A DNA stretch of 64,000 nt, from positions 186,001-250,000 of the forward strand of contig JACRCQ010000077.1 in the NCBI GenBank assembly GCA_016218915.1. The letters run 5' to 3'. The translations under genes were made by a program, and so were the position numbers. How positions within the stretch are numbered: position 1 is the first letter of the stretch; the number at the start of each line of letters is the position of its first letter. This document shows positions 17,062 through 25,497 of this stretch, piece after piece. This DNA is from Deltaproteobacteria bacterium. GTDB lineage: Bacteria > Myxococcota_A > Polyangia > Polyangiales > Polyangiaceae. The notes beneath the pieces were generated by a model. The model did not search any database and was not told the origin of the DNA. It saw nothing but the letters and a program-made list of their open reading frames with translations.

Positions 17062-18774
17062 ATGTTCTCGATCGTCACTGCAGCCCGCGATCTCGCCAGA
17101 TTGCGGGAGATCTACGTGGTGCTCGTGCGCCACGGGTTCGGCGAGATCGTGTCGCGCCTGCGCTCCCCGTCGGTGCGGCACGTGCGCGAGGCGCACGAGG
17201 AGCGGGAGGGCGATACGGTTCCCCCTTCCGAGCCGCTGTTCATTCCGCAGGAAGAGCACTCACGCGGGGAGATGGAGCGATCGCGGATCTCGTTCGGCGA
17301 GCGCCTCAGGCTCGTGGCCCAGGATCTGGGCCCTTCGTTCGTCAAGCTCGGACAGCTTCTGTCCACGCGTACCGACGTGCTTCCGGCCGACATCATCAGC
17401 GAGCTGCGCAAGCTGCAGGACGAGGTACCTCCGGAGCCGTTCGACAAGATACGCGCCGGGATCGAGAAGTGTCTTGGCGCGCCCATCGGCGACGTGTTCG
17501 AATTGGTCGAGGAGACGCCGCTCGCAGCCGCGTCGATCGGGCAGGTCCATCGCGCACGGCTCAAGCGCGAAGGAGCGACGCTCGACGTGGTCATCAAGGC
17601 GCAGCGTCCGGGCGTGGATCAGGTCGTTGCGCGCGATCTCGACCTGCTGCACCTGCTGGCCGCCTTGATCGAGCGTGCGATTCCCGAGTCGCGCATCTAC
17701 TCGCCGCGCGGGTTGGTGGATCAGTTCGATCGCGCGATCACCAGCGAGCTGGACTTCCGCGGCGAAGCGGACAACGCCGCGCGATTCGCGCTCAACTTCG
17801 AGCACGACGGCTCGGTGCGATTCCCCAAGGTCTACAAGGAAGCGTCGGGCAAGCACGTGCTGACGCTCGAGTACCTGGAAGGGCGCAAGGTCTACGACGC
17901 GATCGCGCACGGATTCGACGGTCCGCTGCTGGCACGCAAGGCGCTGGGGGTGATGATCAAGCAGATCATGGAAGACGGCTTCTTCCATGGGGATCCACAT
18001 CCCGGCAACATCCTGATCATGGGCACGGCCGACGAGCCGGTGTTCGGGATGATCGATCTCGGGATGGTGGGTCGCCTGTCGCCCGAGCTTCGGGACAAGA
18101 CCCTGGATCTGATGGTGGCGGCGATCCGACGCGACCACATGGGTGTGGCCGATGCGATGTACGAGATCGCGACGCCGACGCGCAAGATCGACATGCGCGC
18201 GTACCGTGCCGACGTCTCGGCGCTGGCCGACAAGTACCTGGGGCGCGCGCTGGGGGATATCGCGCTGTCCGCGCTGGTGCGCGACATCATCATCGGAGCC
18301 TCCCGCCACGGCCTCGAAGTGCCACCCGACTTCCTGCTGGTCGGCAAGGCGCTGATGACCGTCGAAGGAGTCGCCAAGGAGATCCATCCGACCATGGATG
18401 TGTTCGAGGAGGCACGCCCGTACTTCCTCGATCTGCTCAAGAAGCGCTACTCGCCGCAGCGCATCGGCTTCGAGCTGTGGCGAGGCATGGAGAAGCTGTC
18501 CGGGGCTGCCTACGCGATGCCGGGCCAGCTGCGCGAGGTGCTCGACGATCTGCGCATGGGGCGCTTGTCGGTCCGCGCCGTGGATCCGCAGCTGCCGAGA
18601 ATCGCCGATCGACTCGGCCGACGGCTCTTCACCGGGCTCACGGTCACGGCGTTCGTGATGTCAGGCACGGGGCTGCTGGCGGTGGGACGTCACCACCTGC
18701 TGGGCGCAGCCTTGCTCGTGGCGGGGCTCGCCATGCTTCTTGGCCACGTGCTTCTCGACTTGCGGCGAGGGTGA
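17062..18774 (+). CDS. ABC1/UbiB-family atypical kinase
   Basis: 570 residues, typical UbiB length. It contains the family's KxGQ motif (FVKLGQLLSTR), the Ala-rich loop AAASIGQVH, the conserved KAQRPGV, the catalytic FHGDPHPGNI and the metal-binding DLGMVG. It ends with two membrane spans (about 510-560). UbiB proteins are ATPases that support ubiquinone or other lipid handling at the membrane; the exact reaction is still debated. It is the last gene of the plus-strand group and converges on atpE. Confidence 0.88.
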   Translation: MFSIVTAARDLARLREIYVVLVRHGFGEIVSRLRSPSVRHVREAHEEREGDTVPPSEPLFIPQEEHSRGEMERSRISFGERLRLVAQDLGPSFVKLGQLLSTRTDVLPADIISELRKLQDEVPPEPFDKIRAGIEKCLGAPIGDVFELVEETPLAAASIGQVHRARLKREGATLDVVIKAQRPGVDQVVARDLDLLHLLAALIERAIPESRIYSPRGLVDQFDRAITSELDFRGEADNAARFALNFEHDGSVRFPKVYKEASGKHVLTLEYLEGRKVYDAIAHGFDGPLLARKALGVMIKQIMEDGFFHGDPHPGNILIMGTADEPVFGMIDLGMVGRLSPELRDKTLDLMVAAIRRDHMGVADAMYEIATPTRKIDMRAYRADVSALADKYLGRALGDIALSALVRDIIIGASRHGLEVPPDFLLVGKALMTVEGVAKEIHPTMDVFEEARPYFLDLLKKRYSPQRIGFELWRGMEKLSGAAYAMPGQLREVLDDLRMGRLSVRAVDPQLPRIADRLGRRLFTGLTVTAFVMSGTGLLAVGRHHLLGAALLVAGLAMLLGHVLLDLRRG

Positions 18775-18786
18775 GCGTGGATGGAC

Positions 18787-18823
18787 GGGAGCGCTCGGGC
18801 CTACGAGACCCGTGAGCGCTCCC
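18787..18823. terminator. Hairpin between convergent ubiB-like gene and atpE
   Basis: A perfect 10-base inverted repeat, GGGAGCGCTC (18787-18796) and GAGCGCTCCC (18814-18823), with an inner GGG/CCC pair in the 17-base loop. It lies 12 bases after the plus-strand stop and 10 bases after the minus-strand stop of atpE. No T-run follows on either strand, so this would be a bidirectional but non-canonical terminator or transcript-end stabiliser. Confidence 0.6.
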
Positions 18824-18833
18824 AACGATGGGG

Positions 18834-19178
18834 TCAGCCCATTCGCAAGAAGACGAGCAGCAGCGAGATCGTCAGTGCGAAGAGCACCAACGACTCGATC
18901 ATGGCGAGACCGAGAATCATCACGGTCTGCAGCCGCGCGGCAGCGCCGGGGTTGCGCGAGATACCTTCGAGAGCAGCCGATACGGCGCGCCCCTGACCAG
19001 CCGTGCCGCCCAACGCGGCAATGCCGATCGCGAAGCCTGCAGCGGCGGCGACCCACGCGTGTACGTCGTGCTCGTTCGTCGCGGCAGCCGCCTTGGCCGC
19101 TTCCTGGGCCAGGGCAGAAGAGGAAATCAGGGTGACAACGGTGGCTACTGCGAGAGCCAGCTTGTTCTTCGACGACAT
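18834..19178 (-). CDS. atpE: ATP synthase F0 subunit c with N-terminal signal sequence
   Basis: 114 residues, longer than the usual 75-90. It begins with a cleavable-looking signal (MSSKNKLALAVATVVTLISSSALA) and a short linker. The two-helix hairpin follows: helix 1 with AGQGRAV, the polar loop SRNPGA, and helix 2 with GLAMIESLVLF. The ion-binding Glu sits in the IES motif. Subunit c forms the rotor ring in the membrane. A Gln in helix 1 and Glu-Ser in helix 2 partly match the sodium-binding pattern, but the Pro and the Thr of that pattern are absent. It follows atpB after 57 bases. Confidence 0.92.
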   Translation of the reverse strand: MSSKNKLALAVATVVTLISSSALAQEAAKAAAATNEHDVHAWVAAAAGFAIGIAALGGTAGQGRAVSAALEGISRNPGAAARLQTVMILGLAMIESLVLFALTISLLLVFLRMG

Positions 19179-19235
19179 CCAGACATCGCTCCTTTCATTT
19201 GCTCCGCGTCGGCAACGCCATATGAGGCGCTCTGT

Positions 19236-20027
19236 TCAGGCCGTTGCCCCGTGTTCTTCCTCGTGCTCGGTGGCGAGCGCGATGTAGATCGAGCTGAGTA
19301 GGGTGAATACAAGGGTCTGCACGAGGATCACGATTACGCCCAGGAACATCACGGGCACGGGCAACAAGATCGCAAACATACCAATGAAGATCGACCCGAG
19401 AAGATGGTCGACCGCCATGTTGAGCATGAGACGGACAGCCAACGTGACGGGACGGACACAGGTCGAGATGAGCTCGATGACGAACACCAGGATGTTGAGC
19501 GGCAGCCCAGCCCAACCCAGCCAGGGCCCGGTCATGTGCTTGAGGTACCCGATTCCGTTGGTCTTCAGTCCATAGAAGTTGAACAGGATGAAGACGAGCA
19601 ACGCGCAGCCGAGCGTGATGCTCAGGCTCGACGTGGGCGGCGCAAGCCCCGGAATCAACCCCATGATGTTCGAGAAGAACACGAACATCGCCGCAGCCGC
19701 GATGATGGGAAAGTACTTCTTCGCCCTCGTGGGCCCCATCACGTCGCGCGCCATGTCGTAGAAGTAGCCGAGGAACAGCTCGAAGAACGTACCAAGCGTC
19801 AGCTTGGCCTCGGGAATCACCGACTCGTTGAGCTTCGCGTACCGAGCGCGCGTCCGCAGCCCAAGCAGCGCGATGATCACGATCACCAGCACCGCGGTCA
19901 GCGGCGGCTCCCACGCGTGCCAGCTCGGCGCCGACCCGGTCAGCAGCCCCGGACCAAACGTGGTCCGCTCCGGCCCGTTGAACAGGGCGTGCACGAGATA
20001 CGAGAGAAATGTCGTGTGCTCGGGCAT
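19236..20027 (-). CDS. atpB: ATP synthase F0 subunit a
   Basis: 263 residues with five to six hydrophobic helices. The essential Arg lies in TLAVRLMLNMAVDHLL, matching the family's conserved helix beside the c-ring. Other signatures are ELFLGYFYDMA and LIPGLAPPTSSL. It forms the ion half-channels of F0. The start at ATG 20027 is two bases from the stop of the AtpI-like gene, and family members begin similarly. b and delta subunits and F1 genes are not in the window, so the atp genes are split in this genome. Confidence 0.93.
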   Translation of the reverse strand: MPEHTTFLSYLVHALFNGPERTTFGPGLLTGSAPSWHAWEPPLTAVLVIVIIALLGLRTRARYAKLNESVIPEAKLTLGTFFELFLGYFYDMARDVMGPTRAKKYFPIIAAAAMFVFFSNIMGLIPGLAPPTSSLSITLGCALLVFILFNFYGLKTNGIGYLKHMTGPWLGWAGLPLNILVFVIELISTCVRPVTLAVRLMLNMAVDHLLGSIFIGMFAILLPVPVMFLGVIVILVQTLVFTLLSSIYIALATEHEEEHGATA

Positions 20028-20028
20028 G

Positions 20029-20442
20029 TCAGTGAACCGATTCCTCCGCCGCACGCGGACCCAGAAGCGAGCCGAGCGTGATGCCGATCGGCAAGGCTCC
20101 GTAGCCAATCACGAACGCGATGGGCTGCACCAGGTGCAACGCCAGCAGCGCTACCACTACGCCGGCCAACACCACGAACTTCAGTGCGCCAGCCACGCCC
20201 CAAAGCCGGCGCCTGCTGCCGGCCTCGGAGAAGAATCCCGCCCCGATGCGCTTGAGCGACCACATGTTGAGCGTCGCCAGCGTTGCGCCCACCAGCACCC
20301 CAAGACCGGACCGCAGCCCGAATCCAACCGTCGCGCCCAGCGCCAACAACAACCCCACCACCGCGATCGACGCGATCACGAAATGGACCTGCGCGCTCGC
20401 CACGGCCTGGTCCGTGCGCTCATTGGTCTCATTCGCTGCCAT
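20029..20442 (-). CDS. AtpI/UncI-like small membrane protein of the atp operon
   Basis: 137 residues with four predicted membrane helices (about 20-40, 45-60, 80-100 and 105-125). The position between the AtpZ-like gene and atpB, and the small four-helix topology, match ATP synthase subunit I, which helps c-ring assembly. Sequence identity to AtpI cannot be judged by eye, so the call rests on context and topology. The start is inside the end of the previous gene (overlap of 14 bases). Confidence 0.65.
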   Translation of the reverse strand: MAANETNERTDQAVASAQVHFVIASIAVVGLLLALGATVGFGLRSGLGVLVGATLATLNMWSLKRIGAGFFSEAGSRRRLWGVAGALKFVVLAGVVVALLALHLVQPIAFVIGYGALPIGITLGSLLGPRAAEESVH

Positions 20443-20761
20443 CGTCACCATCGCTCTTGCCCTGCTTCGGTTCGTCTGCCGGATCTCGTTTCGAGTCGCT
20501 CGACTCCACTGCGCTCGATCTCGCCGCCTGCTGCTGTCGATCTTCTCTCTCCGTCTCCTCGCGCAGTCTCTTCGCCGCCTTGAACAAGATGTTGAAACAG
20601 GCAGCTACTCCGAACAGAAATCCGATTACCGTCAGCCACCCGTGCGTTGCGAACCTTTGATCGAGCCACCTTCCCCCGAGAAGCCCGACCACGACGGCCA
20701 GGACCATGTCCAGCCCAACCGTCCCATAGGGGCCGATGCCCTTTAGAGTCTGCATACCCAT
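20429..20761 (-). CDS. AtpZ-like F0F1-associated membrane protein
   Basis: 110 residues. An N-terminal YGTVGLDMVLAVVVGLLGGRWLDQ segment (in pieces: YGTVGLDM and GLLGGRWLD) and a second hydrophobic helix (LTVIGFLFGVAACFNI) form the two-helix hairpin of the AtpZ/AtpI-associated family. A highly charged C-terminal tail follows (about 65-110). AtpZ with AtpI is reported to act in magnesium or calcium supply for, or assembly of, the ATP synthase. It is the first gene of the minus-strand F0 group. ATG 20761 or 20755 is the likely start. Confidence 0.7.
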   Translation of the reverse strand: MGMQTLKGIGPYGTVGLDMVLAVVVGLLGGRWLDQRFATHGWLTVIGFLFGVAACFNILFKAAKRLREETEREDRQQQAARSSAVESSDSKRDPADEPKQGKSDGDDGSE

Positions 20762-20867
20762 TCGCCCTCGGCGGGCGCGAGCGGCGTACCACGGCATTCG
20801 CGCCGAGGTCAATCCGGCTGGCACTCGTGCTCTACCTGCTTGCCGCAATATTCATGTTTGACTGATC

Positions 20868-21815
20868 TTGTCCAGGTCCAAGACCCTTGCACCAGCTCCT
20901 GCTACGCCGCTCACGAAATCCGCCCCGCTTGCACCTGCCCCTGTTGCTCCTGCCACCGGCCGCGCTATGCCACCCCCCATGGCCGAAGCACCTCCGACGG
21001 AACGACTAGAAAAACGCCTCTCGCGCGCGATGGGCCGTGCCGTCGTCGGCTTCCAGATGCTCCGCGACGCTGACCGCGTGATGGTCGCCGTGTCAGGAGG
21101 CAAAGACAGCATCACCCTGCTGCACCTGCTCCACGCCCTTTCCCGACGGGCCCCCGTGCAATTCAGCGTGGTTGGAGTCCACATCGACCAGGGCCAGCCA
21201 GGACACGACCCGACACCTCTCGTGAAGTGGGCTGCCGACGTCGGCTATCCCCTGCAGGTCGTGCGCGACGACACATGGTCGATCGTCAAGGACAAGATCC
21301 CCGAAGGCAACACGTACTGCTCGCTGTGCTCGCGGCTGCGCCGCGCAGTGCTCTACAGAGTCGCTGGCGAGCTCGGATGCACCAAGATCGCTCTGGGGCA
21401 TCACCGCGATGATGCGATCGTGACACTGATGATGAATCTGGTCTTCTCGGGCCAGCTCAAGTCCATGCCGCCGAAGCTGATGTCCGACGACGGCAAGAAC
21501 GTGGTCATCCGCCCGCTGATCTACTGCGCGGAGGACGAAATCGCGGCGTTTTCCCAGGCCAAGCAGTTCCCCATCCTTCCGTGCAACATCTGCGGCTCCC
21601 AGCCGGATCACCAACGCAAGGTCATCTCCGCATTGCTGGCGCAGCTCGACTCGCACAACCCGGGCGTTCGCGCCAGCATGCTCGCAGCCCTGGCCAATGT
21701 GCGCGCCTCGCACTTGCTCGACTCAGGACTGTGGAAAAGGCTCGACCTGGAGGTGGCTCGCGAGGATGATCCGGACTCCGCGGTCCTTCCTCCAGAGCAG
21801 CTGGTGCGCGCTTGA
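20868..21815 (+). CDS. ttcA: tRNA 2-thiocytidine(32) synthetase TtcA
   Basis: 315 residues from a TTG at 20868. The PP-loop SGGKDS near residue 77, the CxxC pair YCSLCSRLRR and the second PCNICGSQ motif with a downstream DHQRK match TtcA. TtcA thiolates C32 of certain tRNAs using ATP, a [4Fe-4S] cluster and a persulfide. The first 35 residues are Ala/Pro-rich and not typical; ATG at 20967 or 20979 are alternative starts. The stop overlaps the TTG start of the next gene (TTGA). Confidence 0.92.
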   Translation: MSRSKTLAPAPATPLTKSAPLAPAPVAPATGRAMPPPMAEAPPTERLEKRLSRAMGRAVVGFQMLRDADRVMVAVSGGKDSITLLHLLHALSRRAPVQFSVVGVHIDQGQPGHDPTPLVKWAADVGYPLQVVRDDTWSIVKDKIPEGNTYCSLCSRLRRAVLYRVAGELGCTKIALGHHRDDAIVTLMMNLVFSGQLKSMPPKLMSDDGKNVVIRPLIYCAEDEIAAFSQAKQFPILPCNICGSQPDHQRKVISALLAQLDSHNPGVRASMLAALANVRASHLLDSGLWKRLDLEVAREDDPDSAVLPPEQLVRA

Positions 21816-22558
21816 CGACGAATCAGGCTTCTCAGAACAACGAGCAACGGGCGCTGCTCGCACCCGGAATCCTCGGCCGATTGAGCGAGATCGGTCAGGT
21901 GCTCGTTCCAGGGATCTTCGCCTGGGCAGTGACCGTGGTGCCATGCGCCACGATGCGTGGCGCTTCGCGGATCGGATGGGTCGTCGCTTTCCTGGGATTC
22001 GCTGCGCTGGTCGCGGGTGCGTTCCTCATGCGAGATCGGCCACGGCTCGGACGCGCGCTCGGCATCTGGGTGTTCCTGCTGTTCTCGTTGATCACCTGGA
22101 TCCTCAACCCTGCTGGGATTCGCCCGGACCGAATCGATCCGGTGCGCGCCGCTTCCGGCACCTTCGGCTGGGTGCTGTACGGCCTGGGCTGGGGCGCTCC
22201 CTGGCGGCCCGGTGTTCATCCCGAGGACAATCCGCGCGCGCAGCTGCATCCCAAGCTCGAGCCGCGACGCATCCCTGTGCTCCGGATGCCCTTGGTCGTG
22301 GCGATCGCCGCGGTCGGTGCGATCTGCGCGTTGGCGCTCGCGTGGCGAGCGCTCGACGTGAACCGCGCGCTGATGATGCACGGAACCGCCCTCGCCGTTG
22401 CCGTGGGCCTGGTCACCGCTGCTGCCAGGATCGGCCTGCTGCAAGGGCAGAAACGCAATGCATCGGCCCCCCGACAGCGCATCATGCATGCGTTCCCATG
22501 GCTGATGGCCATCGCCACCCTGCTGATCATGGTCGTGGCCTGGTGGCTGTCGCGCTAG
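21812..22558 (+). CDS. Multi-pass membrane protein of unknown function
   Basis: 248 residues with about six hydrophobic helices, in two groups of three separated by a soluble loop (about 115-155) rich in Pro and charged residues. It starts at a TTG overlapping the ttcA stop by four bases, which implies translational coupling. No family is recognised; there are no conserved catalytic motifs in the loop. It is convergent with the next gene, 14 bases apart. Confidence 0.55.
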   Translation: MTTNQASQNNEQRALLAPGILGRLSEIGQVLVPGIFAWAVTVVPCATMRGASRIGWVVAFLGFAALVAGAFLMRDRPRLGRALGIWVFLLFSLITWILNPAGIRPDRIDPVRAASGTFGWVLYGLGWGAPWRPGVHPEDNPRAQLHPKLEPRRIPVLRMPLVVAIAAVGAICALALAWRALDVNRALMMHGTALAVAVGLVTAAARIGLLQGQKRNASAPRQRIMHAFPWLMAIATLLIMVVAWWLSR

Positions 22559-22572
22559 GCGCAGCGTAGCGA

Positions 22573-23358
22573 TCAGCGACGCGCGCTCGCGCTCGCTGCA
22601 GGCTGGGTTTGCGCTGGGCCGAACTTCAAGCACAGATCGTCGTTGGCAGACCGATCCGCGAGCGGTGGAGCGACTCCTCCGCGCCCTGGCGCAGAAGCAG
22701 CCACGAACAGCCTCGATGGCCTGGCCTCGATGCCGCAGAACCTGGCTTCCGTGCGCGCGATCGGCTCGTCGCTGGTCAGCTCCAGCAAGCCGAGCACCAA
22801 GGGCCGGCCTTTGAAGGCGCCGAGCCGCGCGAGCACTTCGCGGGTACCATCCGACAGCGGCGCGGGCAAATCGCGGATCTCCCGCAACCGAAGCGTTGCC
22901 TGCCCTGTTGCGGCGAGACGCTCGGTGACCAGGGCAGCAGGCATGTGCACGAGCACCCCCGCCATCTCGGCTCGTCCCACGGAAAACGCCGCGTGCGAAG
23001 GGCTTCGCTTGGAAGCGACCGTGCTCAGCTTGTCGCCCGCGAGATCCACCGGTGCCACCAGATAGCCCTTGGGCGTGGACAGCAGCTGCGCATCCAGCGC
23101 GATCGGCATCCCCGGGCCGCCATAGGCCACGTGCACATCCAAGTCCTCGCGCACGTCTCGTCCAGAAGGAAACGTGAGATCCGTGGTCACCATCACCCGA
23201 CCCTGCCTCACTTCGAATCGAATGCGGCTGATCGCGATCGGTCCAGGCACGTAGCTCGGGGGAGGCTTGGGAGGCTTGGGGGCTGCGTCTGCCCACCAGG
23301 GCAGGGATCCGGCCGCCACGGCAGCAACCAACGCTGCGGCCGCGAGCGCGCGCCTCAC
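22573..23358 (-). CDS. Secreted protein of unknown function
   Basis: 261 residues. The GTG at 23358 gives a signal peptide (RRALAAAALVAAVAAGS), followed by a Pro/Lys-rich segment and beta-rich sequence (RIRFEVRQGRVMVTTDLTFPSG, quoted by its start RIRFEVRQ and end DLTFPSG; VDLAGDKLSTV; MPAALVTERLAATGQATL). The C-terminus is Ala/Ser-rich. The start overlaps the previous stop (GTGA, 23355-23358), so it is coupled to the 447-residue gene. It may be an envelope protein working with that partner; no family is recognised. Confidence 0.6.
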   Translation of the reverse strand: MRRALAAAALVAAVAAGSLPWWADAAPKPPKPPPSYVPGPIAISRIRFEVRQGRVMVTTDLTFPSGRDVREDLDVHVAYGGPGMPIALDAQLLSTPKGYLVAPVDLAGDKLSTVASKRSPSHAAFSVGRAEMAGVLVHMPAALVTERLAATGQATLRLREIRDLPAPLSDGTREVLARLGAFKGRPLVLGLLELTSDEPIARTEARFCGIEARPSRLFVAASAPGRGGVAPPLADRSANDDLCLKFGPAQTQPAASASARR

Positions 23359-24698
23359 GACAGGACTTCTCCCGCAAGGTGCGCGAAGCGCTGCGCTGCA
23401 TCGAGAGCACCGGCCTCGTCGAGCAACGGCCGATCCAGCACGTCGATTTCCCGCAGCTGCTCGTGCGCTCGCGGATTGTCGAACCAGTCCTCGTCGTATC
23501 TGTCCACGAGCTGGTCGCGCAGGGTCGATGCCTTCAGCGCCCCTACGAGCCGGGCGCAGGCCGTGGGACGGATTCTCGGCAGCACGCCTGCGAGCTCGAT
23601 CGGAAGGCGCGTGCGCAGGGCGCGCTTTGCAAAGTCGAGGTGCATCTCGCGCGCGGCGCGGGGGTCCTCGCACGCGCCGACAGCGGTCTGCAGCGCGAGC
23701 AACCGAAGGGTGATCAACGCTGCCCTGGCGAGGGACTGGGCTTGCTTGCGCGCCCGGATCTGCCCGAGCCCGAGGTGCTTGCGCAGGAACAAGGGCGTGG
23801 CGAGCAGCGAGGCGAACAGCGCGCCGTAGCACGTCGGTCGAGGATCGAACGGTCGTACTGCGAGGGCAAAGCGGCCAGCGAGCTGACGCGCCCGCCCGCG
23901 GTAGAAGGCGATTCCGAACCGGTCCAGGGCCCGCATGAAGGAGCTCCCGCACGCCGCTTGCGGCACAGCTTGCATCTCGATCGGCGCGTCCTTCACGAGC
24001 CCTGTGCTGCGGAAAAGATCCTGCACCCACCGCGTCGTGAGCTGGGCTGGCCAACCCTCGATCGCGTCCGTTGCGGCGCCCACGAACAACACGTCCTGCC
24101 ACGGACGATCCGAGCCGAGGACGTCTGCCGCGAGGTCATCGGTAGCGTCGAGCAAGCCCCGCGCCACTCGCACGACCGGCACGTCAGGTTGGACCGGCGC
24201 TTCGAGCCACCTCAGCCCATCGATTCCAAGCTGCCGCGCTGCTTCGTGCCGTCGTGCAAGCCAGAACAATGCGTTCGAGCTCGAATCGTCACACAGCTCG
24301 AGCAGCGCTCGACCGCATGCATCGCGCCGTCCGGCCTCCGGATGCATGGCCGCTTGCAGGCACAGATCCCGCACGTTCCAGGGCTCGCGTCCAAGGTCGC
24401 GCAGCACGTGCCGTTCGACGCGCCGCGCAGCTTCCAGATCCACGACATCCTCGAAGGTGACGCGATCGAGCGTGAGGGCTGCCAGCCACCGGAGCAGCGA
24501 GTCGCGCTCAGGCAGCTCCTCGGGCAGCTTCTGGAGCTTCTGGAACATGGCGCGGGTGGAGATCGCCCTGCGTCCGACGAAGGGATCCTCTGCGAGCTGC
24601 TCGCGGGTGGCAGTCCGCGCGCGTTGACGCCAGCTTCGCCAGGCGCGCGACGCCTGCTCCAGCCGGCCGTCCAACTCTTGGAGATCCAGCCCGTTCAT
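23355..24698 (-). CDS. Cytoplasmic protein of unknown function, coupled to a secreted partner
   Basis: 447 residues, no signal peptide or membrane span, mainly alpha-helical. Notable parts are an N-terminal Arg/Glu helix (DLQELDGRLEQASRAWRSW), MHPEAGRRDACGRALLELC, and a repeated pattern of Leu/Ala/Arg helices that may form a helical-repeat fold. I do not recognise a family. It starts at ATG 24698 opposite ccmE; 160 bases separate the two starts. Coupling to the exported protein by a 4-base overlap suggests a joint function. Confidence 0.55.
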   Translation of the reverse strand: MNGLDLQELDGRLEQASRAWRSWRQRARTATREQLAEDPFVGRRAISTRAMFQKLQKLPEELPERDSLLRWLAALTLDRVTFEDVVDLEAARRVERHVLRDLGREPWNVRDLCLQAAMHPEAGRRDACGRALLELCDDSSSNALFWLARRHEAARQLGIDGLRWLEAPVQPDVPVVRVARGLLDATDDLAADVLGSDRPWQDVLFVGAATDAIEGWPAQLTTRWVQDLFRSTGLVKDAPIEMQAVPQAACGSSFMRALDRFGIAFYRGRARQLAGRFALAVRPFDPRPTCYGALFASLLATPLFLRKHLGLGQIRARKQAQSLARAALITLRLLALQTAVGACEDPRAAREMHLDFAKRALRTRLPIELAGVLPRIRPTACARLVGALKASTLRDQLVDRYDEDWFDNPRAHEQLREIDVLDRPLLDEAGALDAAQRFAHLAGEVLS

Positions 24699-24858
24699 GG
24701 TCTCGATCCTTATCGCATCATCCCGGGCCGATCAGAAGCAGGAGCCATGCGGGCTTCGATTCACGGGGAAAACAGGTGTGTGGGCGGGTTGGTCGGCCAA
24801 ATCGACCGCGGTCGGGCTCGACGCAACAGGGGCTGGACGTTATGGTTTGAGCCAAGCC

Positions 24859-25413
24859 ATGAGCAGCAGAATTGACGAAGATCTTGCCGAGGCGATCGCG
24901 GGTGACAAAGACGTGCCTGCTGTCGCGAAACCCGCGCGCGCCGAGCCTGCAAGGACGAAAGCCAAGCCAAAGCGCAACCTGGGCCTGCTTCTGGCGCTTG
25001 CCGTCATGGCCGCCCTGATCGGCGGGCTGGTGCTCAAGAGCTTCAACAACTCTGCCGTCTACGCCAAGACCGTGGATCAGCTCGTGGCGTCGCGCGACAA
25101 GCTCACCGGACGTGCGGTCCGCGTCGAAGGCATGCTTGTGCACGGGTCGCTGGTCAAACGCGACAACCCCTGCGAGTACCGTTTCAAGCTCGCGAAGAAC
25201 GCAGTGGTTCTCGACGTCAGGTACGCGCAGTGCGTGGTTCCTGACACGTTCCGCGATCGTCCCGAGGCCGAGGTCGGCGTGACGGCCGAGGGAAAGCTGC
25301 TGCGAGACGGCACGTTCGAGGCCACGCAGATCATGGCGAAGTGCCCCTCGAAGTACGAGGAGAAGAACGGCAAGAAGACCCCGGTCGGCATGGCAGACAG
25401 CCCTGCGATGTAG
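24859..25413 (+). CDS. ccmE: CcmE-type heme chaperone with Cys in place of the heme-binding His
   Basis: 184 residues. A charged N-terminal tail (Lys/Ala/Pro), one membrane span (NLGLLLALAVMAALIGGLVL at about 43-62), then an OB-fold with the CcmE hallmarks: VRVEGMLVHGS, VPDTFRD and VTAEGKLLRDGTFEA. The heme attachment motif reads AKCPSKYEE, so the usual HxxxY is CxxxY. CxxxY forms are known from some archaea and sulfate reducers whose Ccm systems differ. CcmE carries heme to apocytochrome c in the periplasm. The ATG at 24859 gives a short N-terminus of normal length. No other ccm gene is nearby. Confidence 0.85.
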   Translation: MSSRIDEDLAEAIAGDKDVPAVAKPARAEPARTKAKPKRNLGLLLALAVMAALIGGLVLKSFNNSAVYAKTVDQLVASRDKLTGRAVRVEGMLVHGSLVKRDNPCEYRFKLAKNAVVLDVRYAQCVVPDTFRDRPEAEVGVTAEGKLLRDGTFEATQIMAKCPSKYEEKNGKKTPVGMADSPAM

Positions 25414-25497
25414 GTCGGAGCGGTCGAGGGTGACGAACTCGAAGGCCGACGCGGATTGGGCTGGCCTGCAGCTGCACGTCGGTCGACAATCAACGCG

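Noticed and set aside
15867..18815. 982-codon open frame overlapping the transpeptidase and UbiB genes
   Set aside because: It is a shifted frame of two clearly recognised genes; the product is Arg/Gly/Ala-rich without domains.
24818..24846. Possible promoter before ccmE (TCGACG, 17 bases, TATGGT)
   Set aside because: Both hexamers are weak and the start point would fall only a few bases before the ATG.
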